Shown piece by piece: positions 53,821 through 61,514 of a stretch of DNA of 64,000 nt (positions are counted from its first letter, which is position 1; each line of letters opens with the position of its first letter). Below the pieces are notes generated by a model. It saw nothing but the letters and a program-made list of their open reading frames with translations. It had not been told where the DNA came from and ran no database searches. The position numbers and the translations under genes were made by a program. This DNA comes from an uncultured Prevotella sp. (GTDB lineage: Bacteria > Bacteroidota > Bacteroidia > Bacteroidales > Bacteroidaceae), in the NCBI GenBank assembly GCA_905196835.1, contig CAJJWN010000011.1, forward strand, positions 18,122-82,121, in the 5' to 3' direction.

Positions 53821-54020
53821 TGGCCGTCCTCCTTTCCGCCGTCCTCCGCAGGGCGGCGTTTCTTCGGCATCCGGCCATGCTTCCGCAAGGCTTCCGCTAT
53901 GAGCCATTGCAGCTGTCCGTTGACTGAACGGAACTCGTCGGCCGCCCATTTCTCCACGGCGGCCATCATGTCCTCGTCCATGCGCAGGATGAAGCTCTTT
54001 TGTTTATTCTCCTTTTTCAT
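53817..54020 (-). CDS. Arc-like ribbon-helix-helix DNA-binding protein
   Basis: This 67-residue basic protein has the Arc-type ribbon-helix-helix pattern: KQKSFILRMDEDMMAAVEKWAADEFRSVNGQLQWLIAEALRKHGR, with a beta strand (SFILRM) followed by two helices, then a basic tail. It probably binds DNA as a dimer. It lies directly before prmC and after two small membrane protein genes. In other Bacteroidales a similar small protein lies near an SPFH gene, as it does here. Confidence 0.8.
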   Translation of the reverse strand: MKKENKQKSFILRMDEDMMAAVEKWAADEFRSVNGQLQWLIAEALRKHGRMPKKRRPAEDGGKEDGQ

Positions 54021-54066
54021 TTCAAAAGCAGACAAGTTGACAAGTTACGGGTGACAAGCAGGCAAG

Positions 54067-54609
54067 TCATACATGCGTTGCATTGTCGTTATTCTTAGTC
54101 AGCGACCGGCGGTATTCGGGCGAACGGTAATACTGGTAGAACGTGATGTACTGGCGCATGACCCCGAATGTGCACACAATCAGCCATATGAACCAGCCGC
54201 GCAGCCAGTCTGCAAAGTCCTTGGTGAATGCGTCGTAGCCTTCGAACACGAGTTCGCCTATCGTCCATCCGATTGTGACCGCCACGAAACTTATAGCAAG
54301 TCCTGTTGCGATGAACCGCCACTTGCTCCTCAACCACAGGCGGTGATACCAACCCCCCCGCGGCCCCCCCCGCTTCAACGGCTTGCGGCGGAACTTGACG
54401 TAATAGATTCCAAAGGCGAAGCCGCCGCCAAGAAACAGTGCCGGCATCCATATAAACACAGGGTCGGATGGCCCCTTGATTATGCCAGCGACGATGAATA
54501 TCAGGGCGAACACTGTGCCTATGCCGATGACAAGCCAGCCCTCCAGCACAGGACTGCACGTGTATTCCACAACGTTTACCCTGCTTGCGTATCTTTTGAG
54601 AAATCCCAT
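54067..54609 (-). CDS. Small four-helix membrane protein, related to the gene at 54808
   Basis: This 180-residue protein has about four membrane segments (near 25-45, 50-68, 97-118 and 135-155), a FRRKPLKRGG stretch between helices 2 and 3, and ends YQYYRSPEYRRSLTK. The protein at 54808-55329 shares the layout, the FRRKP stretch and the YYRS ending, so the two are probably old duplicates. The function is unknown. Two C runs of 7 and 8 (54353-54359 and 54364-54371) lie in the coding strand region for GGPRGG and could slip. Confidence 0.7.
   Translation of the reverse strand: MGFLKRYASRVNVVEYTCSPVLEGWLVIGIGTVFALIFIVAGIIKGPSDPVFIWMPALFLGGGFAFGIYYVKFRRKPLKRGGPRGGWYHRLWLRSKWRFIATGLAISFVAVTIGWTIGELVFEGYDAFTKDFADWLRGWFIWLIVCTFGVMRQYITFYQYYRSPEYRRSLTKNNDNATHV
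54353..54371. repeat. Paired homopolymer C tracts inside a membrane protein gene
   Basis: Seven C, then GCGG, then eight C. Read as G runs on the coding strand they encode GGPRGG. Loss or gain of one base would truncate the protein. Confidence 0.85.
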
Positions 54610-54646
54610 GTCGAGTTGTGTTATTATGAGTTACGTATGAAAGCAC

Positions 54647-54767
54647 CCTTTGTAGGGACATAATTCATTATGTCCGCACGTTCTGAAAGAACGTTTTTCA
54701 TTTACTGCGCTTTGATAATACGCCTCTTCGCGGCGTGCGGACATAATGAATTATGTCCCTACAAAGG
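54647..54767. mobile_element. Hairpin-rich MITE, copy 4
   Basis: Ends and inner hairpins match copies 1 and 2 in the same orientation. Just outside the right end is CTTATGCCGAACTCAC (about 54776-54792), which also occurs at 19213-19228 beside the insertion there. It separates the two related membrane protein genes. Confidence 0.87.
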
Positions 54768-54807
54768 ATGTTTTCTTATGCCGAACTCACGTCGTTTTAA
54801 TGTCTTT

Positions 54808-55329
54808 TCAATACCAGTCGATGTATTCGCGTGTGTTTTCCTGCGAGCGGTAGTAGCCTTGCAGGTCGATGTACGTTGTCAGGACATCAAACACAAACAT
54901 CATCAAGAGCCATGAATAGGCAACCATGTCATAAGCCCATTCGTTGAAATCCAGTGCCTTGAATCCGCTGTCAAGCAGTTCCAGGAACGTCAGCAACGCA
55001 GGGTAGCCAACAACTGCGGCAGCCAGCGCGCCAACGAGCCACAGCTTTCCGTAGCGCATGTAGAGGCGGTGCGAGAGCGTGCCGAGCACAACGTTATTCT
55101 CGAACGGCTTGCGCCTGAACAGCCACAGGTATGCGTAGCGTATTACGATTGCGCCGAGAATTACTACGGTAAGCCACGTTCCCCACCTGTCCCACGCGCC
55201 GGTAAGCTCGGCGTTGAGCACGTGCAGGGCGAGCAACGGTACGCCCGTGAATACGTAGACCATGCCTACGCGCCGTGGCGAGGTCTTGTAATAAGCCAGT
55301 TTGCGTTGTTTTCTTTTTATTCCGAACAT
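54808..55329 (-). CDS. Small four-helix membrane protein, related to the gene at 54067
   Basis: This 173-residue protein has a basic N-terminus (MFGIKRKQRKLAYYKTSPRR), four membrane segments (near 24-40, 51-70, 95-112 and 135-155), the FRRKPFENN stretch and the ending GYYRSQENTREYIDWY. It resembles the gene at 54067 in layout and in these motifs. No function is known. A MITE lies between the two. Confidence 0.7.
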   Translation of the reverse strand: MFGIKRKQRKLAYYKTSPRRVGMVYVFTGVPLLALHVLNAELTGAWDRWGTWLTVVILGAIVIRYAYLWLFRRKPFENNVVLGTLSHRLYMRYGKLWLVGALAAAVVGYPALLTFLELLDSGFKALDFNEWAYDMVAYSWLLMMFVFDVLTTYIDLQGYYRSQENTREYIDWY

Positions 55330-55411
55330 GTTGTTTCAATTCATAATGCACAATTAGCTTAAGCTGACTTTCAGTTCATAATGCATAATCAGGCATACGC
55401 CGTAAGGAGTG

Positions 55412-55541
55412 TTGTAAGTATTTGAGTTTCAGATGTTTACCAGTTGTCTTGCAAAAGGCCGTCTTTTAGCCTCTAAAAGGTGGCCTTTCAGGCTGTAAAA
55501 GGCCACCTTTTGCAGGGCTGTTTGCCGTCTTTTAGAGAGTG
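55412..55541 (+). repeat. 4x22 element, copy 12
   Basis: The head TTGTAAGTATT-TGAGTTTCA leads to units at 55454, 55476, 55498 and 55520. Here units 2 and 3 pair perfectly (GGTGGCC/GGCCACC) rather than 1 with 2. The rest of the 345-bp gap holds CTGGGAG-type words (55543-55590, also at 52905 and 63328) and TTAATTCTTAA words. Confidence 0.9.
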
Positions 55542-55674
55542 GGCTGGGAGCACTGGGATGACTGGGAGAGCTGGGATGGATAGGAAACGGTAATTTATCA
55601 TACGCTATTTTTACTCTTCACTTTCCCTTTGTGCCGTCACTTTCTTAATTCTTAACTCTTAATTCTTAATTGAA

Positions 55675-56652
55675 TTACTGGTATATTGTGCCCGTGTTGA
55701 TTACCGGCTGCGCCGTGTCGTCGCCGCAGAGCACTACGAGGAGGTTGCTTACCATGGCCGCCTTCTTCTCCTCGTCAAGCTCTACTACGGCCTCGGCGGA
55801 GAGCTTGTCGAGAGCCATCTTTACCATAGAGACCGCTCCCTCGACGATTTTCTCGCGTGCGGCGATGATTGCCGTGGCCTGTTGGCGGCGCAGCATGACG
55901 GCCGCAATCTCGGGCGCATAGGCCAAATAGTTGATGCGTGCCTCGATAACCTCGATGCCGGCCATGGCCAGACGCTCGTCGATTTTGGCCTCAAGCTCCT
56001 TGTTTATCTCGTCGCTGCCGTCGCGCAGGGTCAGCTCCTGGCCCTCCATCTCGCCGTCGTCGTAGGCGTACTGGCCTGCCACCTGGCGCAGGGCGGCCTC
56101 CGACTGTATGCGCACAAACTTCTCAAAGGCGTTCATTATGTTGGCCGTCTTAGCCCCGGCAGCCGCCGCGTCTGTGGCCGCCTTCGACTCCGCCATGGTC
56201 TGCGAGTCGATTTCAAACATCGCCTTGTACGTGTCCTTCAGTTTCCACACGAGCACCATGCCTATCATTACGGGGTTGCCCGTCTTGTCGTTCACCTTGA
56301 TGGGCTCCGCGTCGAGGTTGCGTGCGCGCAGCGACAGCTTCTTCGCCGTGAGGAAAGGGTTGACCCAATAATAGCCCGCACGGGTGAATGTGCCGCGGTA
56401 TTTGCCGAAGAACATCATCACGCGGGCCTCGCCCGGCTCTACGAGCAAGAAGCCGCAACTGACGAAAAGGTTGGCGAACACAAGCACGCCGCCGCCCGTT
56501 CCGGCCGCAGCCGCGGCGTTGCCGCCGAGCGATGTGCAGGCCAGCACGATGAGGCCGATGCCGATGACATAGACAAGTAGGTTGAAGATGAGCATGGCAA
56601 TGCCGTTGAGCGTCTTGCCTGCGAATGCGAATTCCTGGTTTTCCATAATCAT
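55675..56652 (-). CDS. SPFH/band 7 domain membrane protein
   Basis: This 325-residue protein has two membrane helices at the N-terminus (about 15-35 and 42-65), then a stomatin/prohibitin-type SPFH domain (VEPGEARVMMFFGKYRGTFTRAGYYWVNPF and NLDAEPIKVNDKTGNPVMIGMVLVWKLKDT) and a coiled coil (INKELEAKIDERLAMAGIEVIEARINYLAYAPEIAAVMLRRQQA). Such proteins organise membrane microdomains or protease complexes. A -7 box lies at 56696-56704. It is divergent from ribD. Confidence 0.9.
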   Translation of the reverse strand: MIMENQEFAFAGKTLNGIAMLIFNLLVYVIGIGLIVLACTSLGGNAAAAAGTGGGVLVFANLFVSCGFLLVEPGEARVMMFFGKYRGTFTRAGYYWVNPFLTAKKLSLRARNLDAEPIKVNDKTGNPVMIGMVLVWKLKDTYKAMFEIDSQTMAESKAATDAAAAGAKTANIMNAFEKFVRIQSEAALRQVAGQYAYDDGEMEGQELTLRDGSDEINKELEAKIDERLAMAGIEVIEARINYLAYAPEIAAVMLRRQQATAIIAAREKIVEGAVSMVKMALDKLSAEAVVELDEEKKAAMVSNLLVVLCGDDTAQPVINTGTIYQ

Positions 56653-56695
56653 TTTATGTTTTGATTTATAGTCTTTATGATATTATTTTGATATT

Positions 56696-56704
56696 GCAAA
56701 GATA
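56696..56704 (-). promoter_or_regulatory. -7 box of the SPFH gene
   Basis: TATCTTTGC on the minus strand, 43 bp before the ATG. Confidence 0.5.
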
Positions 56705-56814
56705 ATGACAAATGGCATACGTTGTTCTGTCTGCCACCTTGTTTTGTGAAAATTTAACGCTTCCAGTCTGCATTAAAATTATTCATTGTTCATTATTCAT
56801 TATTCATTATTCAT

Positions 56815-56823
56815 TAATTTTGC
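56815..56823 (+). promoter_or_regulatory. -7 box of ribD, 3 bp before the start codon
   Basis: TAATTTTGC ends at 56823 and the ribD ATG is at 56827, so any transcript from it would be leaderless. The upstream part is an ATTCATT repeat; a good -33 element was not found. Confidence 0.5.
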
Positions 56824-56826
56824 ATT

Positions 56827-57807
56827 ATGGAACAGCTTGAACAGGACATATTTTACATGCGCCGCTGCCTACAGCTGGCGGCGAACGGACTGCTCTTGGC
56901 GCGCCCCAACCCTATGGTGGGCGCGGTAATCGTGGCCGAAGACGGGCGCATAATAGGTGAAGGCTACCACGTAAGGTGCGGCCAGGGGCACGCCGAGGTC
57001 AACGCCTTCGCGTCGGTAAAGCCCAGGGACGAACGGCTGCTGCCGTCGGCTACGATGTATGTCAGCCTCGAACCGTGCTCGCACTATGGCCGCACGCCGC
57101 CTTGCGCCGACCTTATAATAAAGAAAGGAGTGAGGAGGGTGGTAGTAGGATGTATCGACCCGTTCGCCAAAGTGCAGGGACGGGGCGTGCAGAAGCTGCG
57201 CGACGCTGGCATAGAGGTTACCGTCGGCGTGCTGGAACGTGGGTGTCTGGAGCTGAACAAGCGTTTCATCATGTTCAACCGCAGGCAAAGGCCGTACGTG
57301 TTGCTCAAATGGTGCCGCTCGGCCGACGGCTTCATCGACGACCATTTCAAGCCTGTGATGCTCTCTACGCTGTTCACGCAGATGCTCTCGCACAAGCTCC
57401 GCGCCGAGTATGACGCAATACTCGTTGGCCGGGTGACGGCGGAGCGCGATGCGCCGCGCCTGAACGTGCGCCACTGGAGCGGCCCTGACCCGATGCGAAT
57501 AGTCATCGACCGCAACCGTCCGTTCGACCCTTCGGCAGACTTCTCGCAACCAGTCATCCCCCAGCTCTTCACCTATTTATATAATAAAGGCGTGCAGAGC
57601 CTCATTGTGGAGGGTGGTGCGGAGACCCACCGGCGTTTCCTTGAAAACCCTGAATGGTGGGACGAAATACGCGAAGAGGTGTCGCCGCGCACGGTGGGAG
57701 GCGGCACGCGCACGCCTCAGTTGCCGCCGGGAGTTGCCGCGCAGGTTGCCGTTGACAGGTATGACGGCAATGAAATAAGGTGGTATGTGAATACGCTTAC
57801 TGTATAG
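56827..57807 (+). CDS. ribD: Riboflavin biosynthesis bifunctional deaminase/reductase
   Basis: RibD carries out two early steps of riboflavin synthesis, deamination then NADPH reduction. The 326-residue protein has the deaminase zinc site, His55 and Glu57 in HAEVNAF with Cys84 and Cys93 in EPCSHYGRTPPCADL, and a reductase domain from about residue 155. The first residues MEQLEQDIFYMRRCLQLAANG match the normal family start. No FMN riboswitch fits upstream, since the -7 box is 3 bp from the ATG. Confidence 0.95.
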   Translation: MEQLEQDIFYMRRCLQLAANGLLLARPNPMVGAVIVAEDGRIIGEGYHVRCGQGHAEVNAFASVKPRDERLLPSATMYVSLEPCSHYGRTPPCADLIIKKGVRRVVVGCIDPFAKVQGRGVQKLRDAGIEVTVGVLERGCLELNKRFIMFNRRQRPYVLLKWCRSADGFIDDHFKPVMLSTLFTQMLSHKLRAEYDAILVGRVTAERDAPRLNVRHWSGPDPMRIVIDRNRPFDPSADFSQPVIPQLFTYLYNKGVQSLIVEGGAETHRRFLENPEWWDEIREEVSPRTVGGGTRTPQLPPGVAAQVAVDRYDGNEIRWYVNTLTV

Positions 57808-57823
57808 ATAATGTAAGCTTACA

Positions 57824-57944
57824 CCTTTGTAGGGACATAATTCATTATGTCCGTACGCCGCGAAGAGGCGTATTACCTAAGCGAAGCACAATAAAAACGT
57901 TCTTTCAGAACGTGCGGACATAATGAATTATGTCCCTACAAAGG
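57824..57944. mobile_element. Hairpin-rich MITE, copy 5 (inverted)
   Basis: Same ends as the other copies, but the two inner hairpins are in reverse order (CGCC..GGCG first, ACGTTCT..AGAACGT last, preceded by AAAAA). It lies between convergent ribD and recG. Confidence 0.87.
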
Positions 57945-57961
57945 GTGGTTGATTATTATTT

Positions 57962-60061
57962 CTACGAAATCGCGCCGAAGTAAACGTTGTTTTTGCGCAG
58001 CGCGTCGAGCCTGCGCCACAGCACGGAATACTCGTTCTTTTGGCACAACGGGTCGTTGTCGATGATTTTCTGCGCCTCATCACGCGCCAGCTGGATTAGC
58101 TGTCCGTCCTTCGCAATGTTGGCTAATTTCAGGTCGAGGGCCATTCCGCTCTGCTGCGTTCCTTCCAAGTCACCCGGTCCGCGCAGCTTAAGGTCGGCCT
58201 CGGCGATGCGGAAACCGTCGTTCGTGGCGCACATTATGTCGATGCGTTTGCGCGTCTCCTCGGTCAGCTTGCGCTTCGTCACGAGTATGCAGAACGACTG
58301 TTCGGCTCCTCGTCCGACGCGTCCGCGCAGCTGGTGGAGCTGCGAAAGGCCGAAGCGTTCGGCGTTGAGTATCACCATGATGGATGCGTTCGGCACGTTC
58401 ACTCCCACCTCGATGACTGTCGTTGCGACGAGCATCTGCGTCTCGCCGCTGACAAATCGGCGCATCTCCTCTTCCTTTTCGGCCGGCTTCATGCGGCCAT
58501 GCACCTTGCCGAGCCTGAACTCCGGGAACGCTTCGCGCAGCTGCTCGTAGCCCTCTTCGAGGTTTTTCAGGTCTATTTTCTCGCTCTCCTTGATTAGCGG
58601 AAACACGATATAAGCCTGCCGTCCGGCGTTCAACTGGCGGCGTATTCCGGCGTAGAGGCTTGTCGTCTGGTCGTCGTATTTGTGCAAAGTCTCCACCGGT
58701 TTGCGTCCCGGAGGCAGCTCGTCGATTACGCTTACGTCGAGGTCGCCGTATATGGTCATGGCCAGCGTGCGCGGAATGGGCGTGGCCGTCATCACCAAGA
58801 CGTGCGGAGGATTGCCGCTCTTGTTCCACAGTTTCGCCCTCTGCACAACCCCGAAGCGGTGCTGTTCGTCGATTACCACGAAGCCGAGACGCGCGAACTG
58901 CACGCTGTCTTCTATTACTGCGTGCGTCCCTACGAGTATGTTCACGCTGCCGTCGGCCAGTCCTTCGAGCACGTCGCGCCGCCGCTTGCCCTTCACCATG
59001 CCCGTAAGCAGCTCCACGCGGATGTTCATGCCGTGCAGGAACGACGTTATTGTGCTAAGGTGTTGCTCTGCAAGTATTTCCGTGGGAGCCATGATGCAGG
59101 CCTGGAAGCCGTTGTCTAAGGCTATGAGCATTGACATGAGGGCCACCAAAGTCTTGCCGCTGCCCACGTCGCCCTGCAACAGGCGGTTCATCTGCCGGCC
59201 TGAACGCATGTCTTCCCATATCTCCCTTATTACGCGCTCTTGCGCCTTGGTGAGTGTGAAAGACAGGTTGTTGAAGTAAAAGTCGTTGAATGTTTTTCTT
59301 ACTTTGTTGAACACATAACCGCGGTATTTGCGCTTTCGGTCGCTCGTGTAGCGCAGTATGTTGAGTTGGACGTAAAAAAGTTCCTCGAACTTAAGCCGGT
59401 AGTCTGCCTGCGTTATGTCGTCGTTCCTCTTCGGACAGTGCTTCTTCCGGAAGGCGTCGTCTCGCGAGATGAGTTTCAGCGGCTGCGTGATGAATGGCGG
59501 AAGGGTCTCGGGCAGCGGCTCCTTCATGTTCTCGAGCAGTGTCTTGATTAGTTTTTCAACGGCCCGCGAGTTCATTCCGGCCTTCTTCATCTTGTCCGTC
59601 GTGACGTAATAAGGCTGCAAACCCATTTGTGAAAGTTGCAGTTCGGCGGCCGGGTCGATGTCGGGATGGGCGAACTGGAAGCGTCCGCCATATACTGTCG
59701 GCTTGCCGAATATGATGTAAGGCACGCCCGTCTTGTACTGCGACAGCATGTATTTCGCCCCCGAGAACCACACGATGTCGGCTACGCCGGTGCCGTCAGA
59801 CACGTGGGCAACGAGCCTTGTGCGGTGCGGCCCGTTGTCAAACGTCTCGAAACTAAGTATTTTCGCCTTGATTTGTACGAACGTAGTGTTGGCTGAAAGT
59901 TCGCTTATGCGGTATACGCGGCTGCGGTCTGCGTACTTGTAAGGATAGTATTCCAGAAGGTCTTTGTATGTCTTGATGCCCAATTCCTTTTCAAGCAGGG
60001 CCTTTCGTCGCGGCCCCACTCCGGGCAGAAACTGTATGTCTTGGTCGAGGATGTCGAGCAT
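57962..60061 (-). CDS. recG: ATP-dependent DNA helicase RecG
   Basis: RecG remodels stalled replication forks and Holliday junctions. The 699-residue protein has an N-terminal wedge/OB domain (PYIIFGKPTVYGGRFQFAHPDI), helicase motif I GDVGSGKTLVALMS, motif II DEQHRFGV (DEQH), MTATPIPRTLAMT and motif VI QLRGRVGRG. The length is normal. It is followed on the minus strand by MITE copy 5 and preceded by a GGTTNTACGG-type repeat; ispD lies upstream on the same strand, an order common in Bacteroidales. Confidence 0.97.
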   Translation of the reverse strand: MLDILDQDIQFLPGVGPRRKALLEKELGIKTYKDLLEYYPYKYADRSRVYRISELSANTTFVQIKAKILSFETFDNGPHRTRLVAHVSDGTGVADIVWFSGAKYMLSQYKTGVPYIIFGKPTVYGGRFQFAHPDIDPAAELQLSQMGLQPYYVTTDKMKKAGMNSRAVEKLIKTLLENMKEPLPETLPPFITQPLKLISRDDAFRKKHCPKRNDDITQADYRLKFEELFYVQLNILRYTSDRKRKYRGYVFNKVRKTFNDFYFNNLSFTLTKAQERVIREIWEDMRSGRQMNRLLQGDVGSGKTLVALMSMLIALDNGFQACIMAPTEILAEQHLSTITSFLHGMNIRVELLTGMVKGKRRRDVLEGLADGSVNILVGTHAVIEDSVQFARLGFVVIDEQHRFGVVQRAKLWNKSGNPPHVLVMTATPIPRTLAMTIYGDLDVSVIDELPPGRKPVETLHKYDDQTTSLYAGIRRQLNAGRQAYIVFPLIKESEKIDLKNLEEGYEQLREAFPEFRLGKVHGRMKPAEKEEEMRRFVSGETQMLVATTVIEVGVNVPNASIMVILNAERFGLSQLHQLRGRVGRGAEQSFCILVTKRKLTEETRKRIDIMCATNDGFRIAEADLKLRGPGDLEGTQQSGMALDLKLANIAKDGQLIQLARDEAQKIIDNDPLCQKNEYSVLWRRLDALRKNNVYFGAIS

Positions 60062-60062
60062 T

Positions 60063-60120
60063 GACCTTTCAGGTTGTAGGGTTTTGCGGTTTTAAGGTTA
60101 TGGGGTTATGCGGTATTACG
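60063..60120. repeat. Repeat of GGTTNTACGG-type words, copy 2
   Basis: GGTTTTGCGGTTTTAAGG, GGTTATGGGGTTATGCGG and similar words fill the gap between recG and ispD. They closely match those at 42665-42733. Confidence 0.75.
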
Positions 60121-60138
60121 GCGCGTTTCTTACGGCTG

Positions 60139-60804
60139 TCAGGCAAGAATGCGCGCCATGCGGAGGTCGAACGGCGTGGTGATTTTTATGTTTTCGCGGT
60201 TTCCTTCGATAAGGGTTATCTTCTGTCCGATGTTGTCCACGACCGAAGCGTCGTCCGTAAAGCTGTCTTGGTAAGGCTGTGTGTAGGCGCGTTTGAGCAG
60301 CTGTATGTCGAATGTCTGCGGTGTCTGCACCAGCCGGTAGCTGTCTCTCGGTACAGGTGCGGGCTTGCCGTTGTCGTCGATGTGGATTAATGTCTCTACA
60401 ACCGGGATTACAGGAACAACCGCCTTGGCCGTGCGCGCTGTCTCGTAGCAGTTTCTGATGACCTCGACCGACGGGAAGGGGCGGACTCCGTCGTGTATTC
60501 CAACAACGCCTTCTGTGTCGTCAGGTATCATGCTTAGTCCGTTTTTGACCGATTGGAAGCGTGTCTCGCCGCCGTCAGCAACGGTATATGCCGTAGTGAA
60601 ACGGTGTTTCTTGCACAGCTCGTACCAGTATTCGTGCTGCTCTTTGGGCAGTACGAGTATTATTTCAAGGTCGTGGCTGTATTCCCTGAAGCGCTTGATT
60701 GTCTGCATTAGTACGGGCAATCCGTTGAGGGGAAGAAACTGCTTGGGTATGCTTGCGCCCATCCTGGTGCCCTTGCCTCCGGCCACTATGATTGCGTAAT
60801 CCAT
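60139..60804 (-). CDS. ispD: 2-C-methyl-D-erythritol 4-phosphate cytidylyltransferase
   Basis: IspD joins CTP to MEP in the isoprenoid pathway. The 221-residue protein has the nucleotide-binding start IIVAGGKGTRMGASIPKQFLPL, GIHDGVRPF and the later DDASVVDNIGQKI. It lies upstream of recG on the same strand. Confidence 0.95.
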   Translation of the reverse strand: MDYAIIVAGGKGTRMGASIPKQFLPLNGLPVLMQTIKRFREYSHDLEIILVLPKEQHEYWYELCKKHRFTTAYTVADGGETRFQSVKNGLSMIPDDTEGVVGIHDGVRPFPSVEVIRNCYETARTAKAVVPVIPVVETLIHIDDNGKPAPVPRDSYRLVQTPQTFDIQLLKRAYTQPYQDSFTDDASVVDNIGQKITLIEGNRENIKITTPFDLRMARILA

Positions 60805-60922
60805 GTAGTGTTAGTTTTTCAGTTGACAATGACGAGCTGACAAGTGACTGGCAACAAGCTGACAAGCAGGCAAGTGTACGCGTTTGCTTGTCTGCTTGTG
60901 CCTTGTCTGCTCGTCTGCTGTT

Positions 60923-61483
60923 TCAAAGCATGAGGTGTTTGTACATCATTCCTTCGGCCACCTGGTCGGCGGTCTGCCTGTCGGTGAGCGCCGCGAGCAG
61001 CGTGTAAGCGTAGGGCAGGGCGGCCGCCGGGCCTTCGCCGGTGGTAATGTTGCCGTCAACGGTGCACAGCTCGTGGGTGTATTCCGCGCCTTCAAGGTAT
61101 TTCTCGAAGCCCGGATAGCATGTGGCGCGGCGGTCTTGCAGCAGGCCGATGCCGCCAAGTACCATCGGCGCGGCGCATATCGCGCCAATCATCTTGCCGC
61201 GTGCGTTCTGTTCCATGATGGCTTTCTTTACGCCGTTGTGCGCGTTGAGGTTGGTCGCTCCGGGCAGTCCGCCGGGCAGCATTATGAGGTCGGCGTCGCT
61301 AAGGTCGGCGTCTTCGATGAGCATGTCGGCCTTTATGCTTACGCCGTGTGCGCTCTCCACGTAGAGGTCTCCCGTTATGCTGACGGTCTTGAAATCGATG
61401 CCTGCGCGGCGCATTATATCTAATGGTATAAGGGCTTCAATGTCTTCGAAGCCCGTTGCAAGGAATTCATAAACTTTAGCCAT
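60923..61483 (-). CDS. DJ-1/PfpI family protein (YajL-like)
   Basis: This 186-residue protein has the DJ-1 fold: Glu16 (GFEDIEAL) and the reactive Cys103 in GAICAAPMVLGG, with GGLPGATNL. Members act as glyoxalases, chaperones or peroxide sensors; the exact role cannot be told here. It lies between pdxJ and ispD on the minus strand, with a GACAAG-type repeat (60825-60920) before ispD. Confidence 0.9.
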   Translation of the reverse strand: MAKVYEFLATGFEDIEALIPLDIMRRAGIDFKTVSITGDLYVESAHGVSIKADMLIEDADLSDADLIMLPGGLPGATNLNAHNGVKKAIMEQNARGKMIGAICAAPMVLGGIGLLQDRRATCYPGFEKYLEGAEYTHELCTVDGNITTGEGPAAALPYAYTLLAALTDRQTADQVAEGMMYKHLML

Positions 61484-61514
61484 GGTAAATAAGGTTTTAT
61501 TTGGTTTTCAACTG

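Noticed and set aside
52963..53949. Longer PrmC starting at 53949
   Set aside because: The extension overlaps the RHH gene in another frame; the start at 53820 fits the family and overlaps the RHH stop as ATGA.
56653..56826. FMN riboswitch upstream of ribD
   Set aside because: The gap is short and AT-rich, the conserved RFN blocks are absent, and the -7 box is 3 bp from the ATG.
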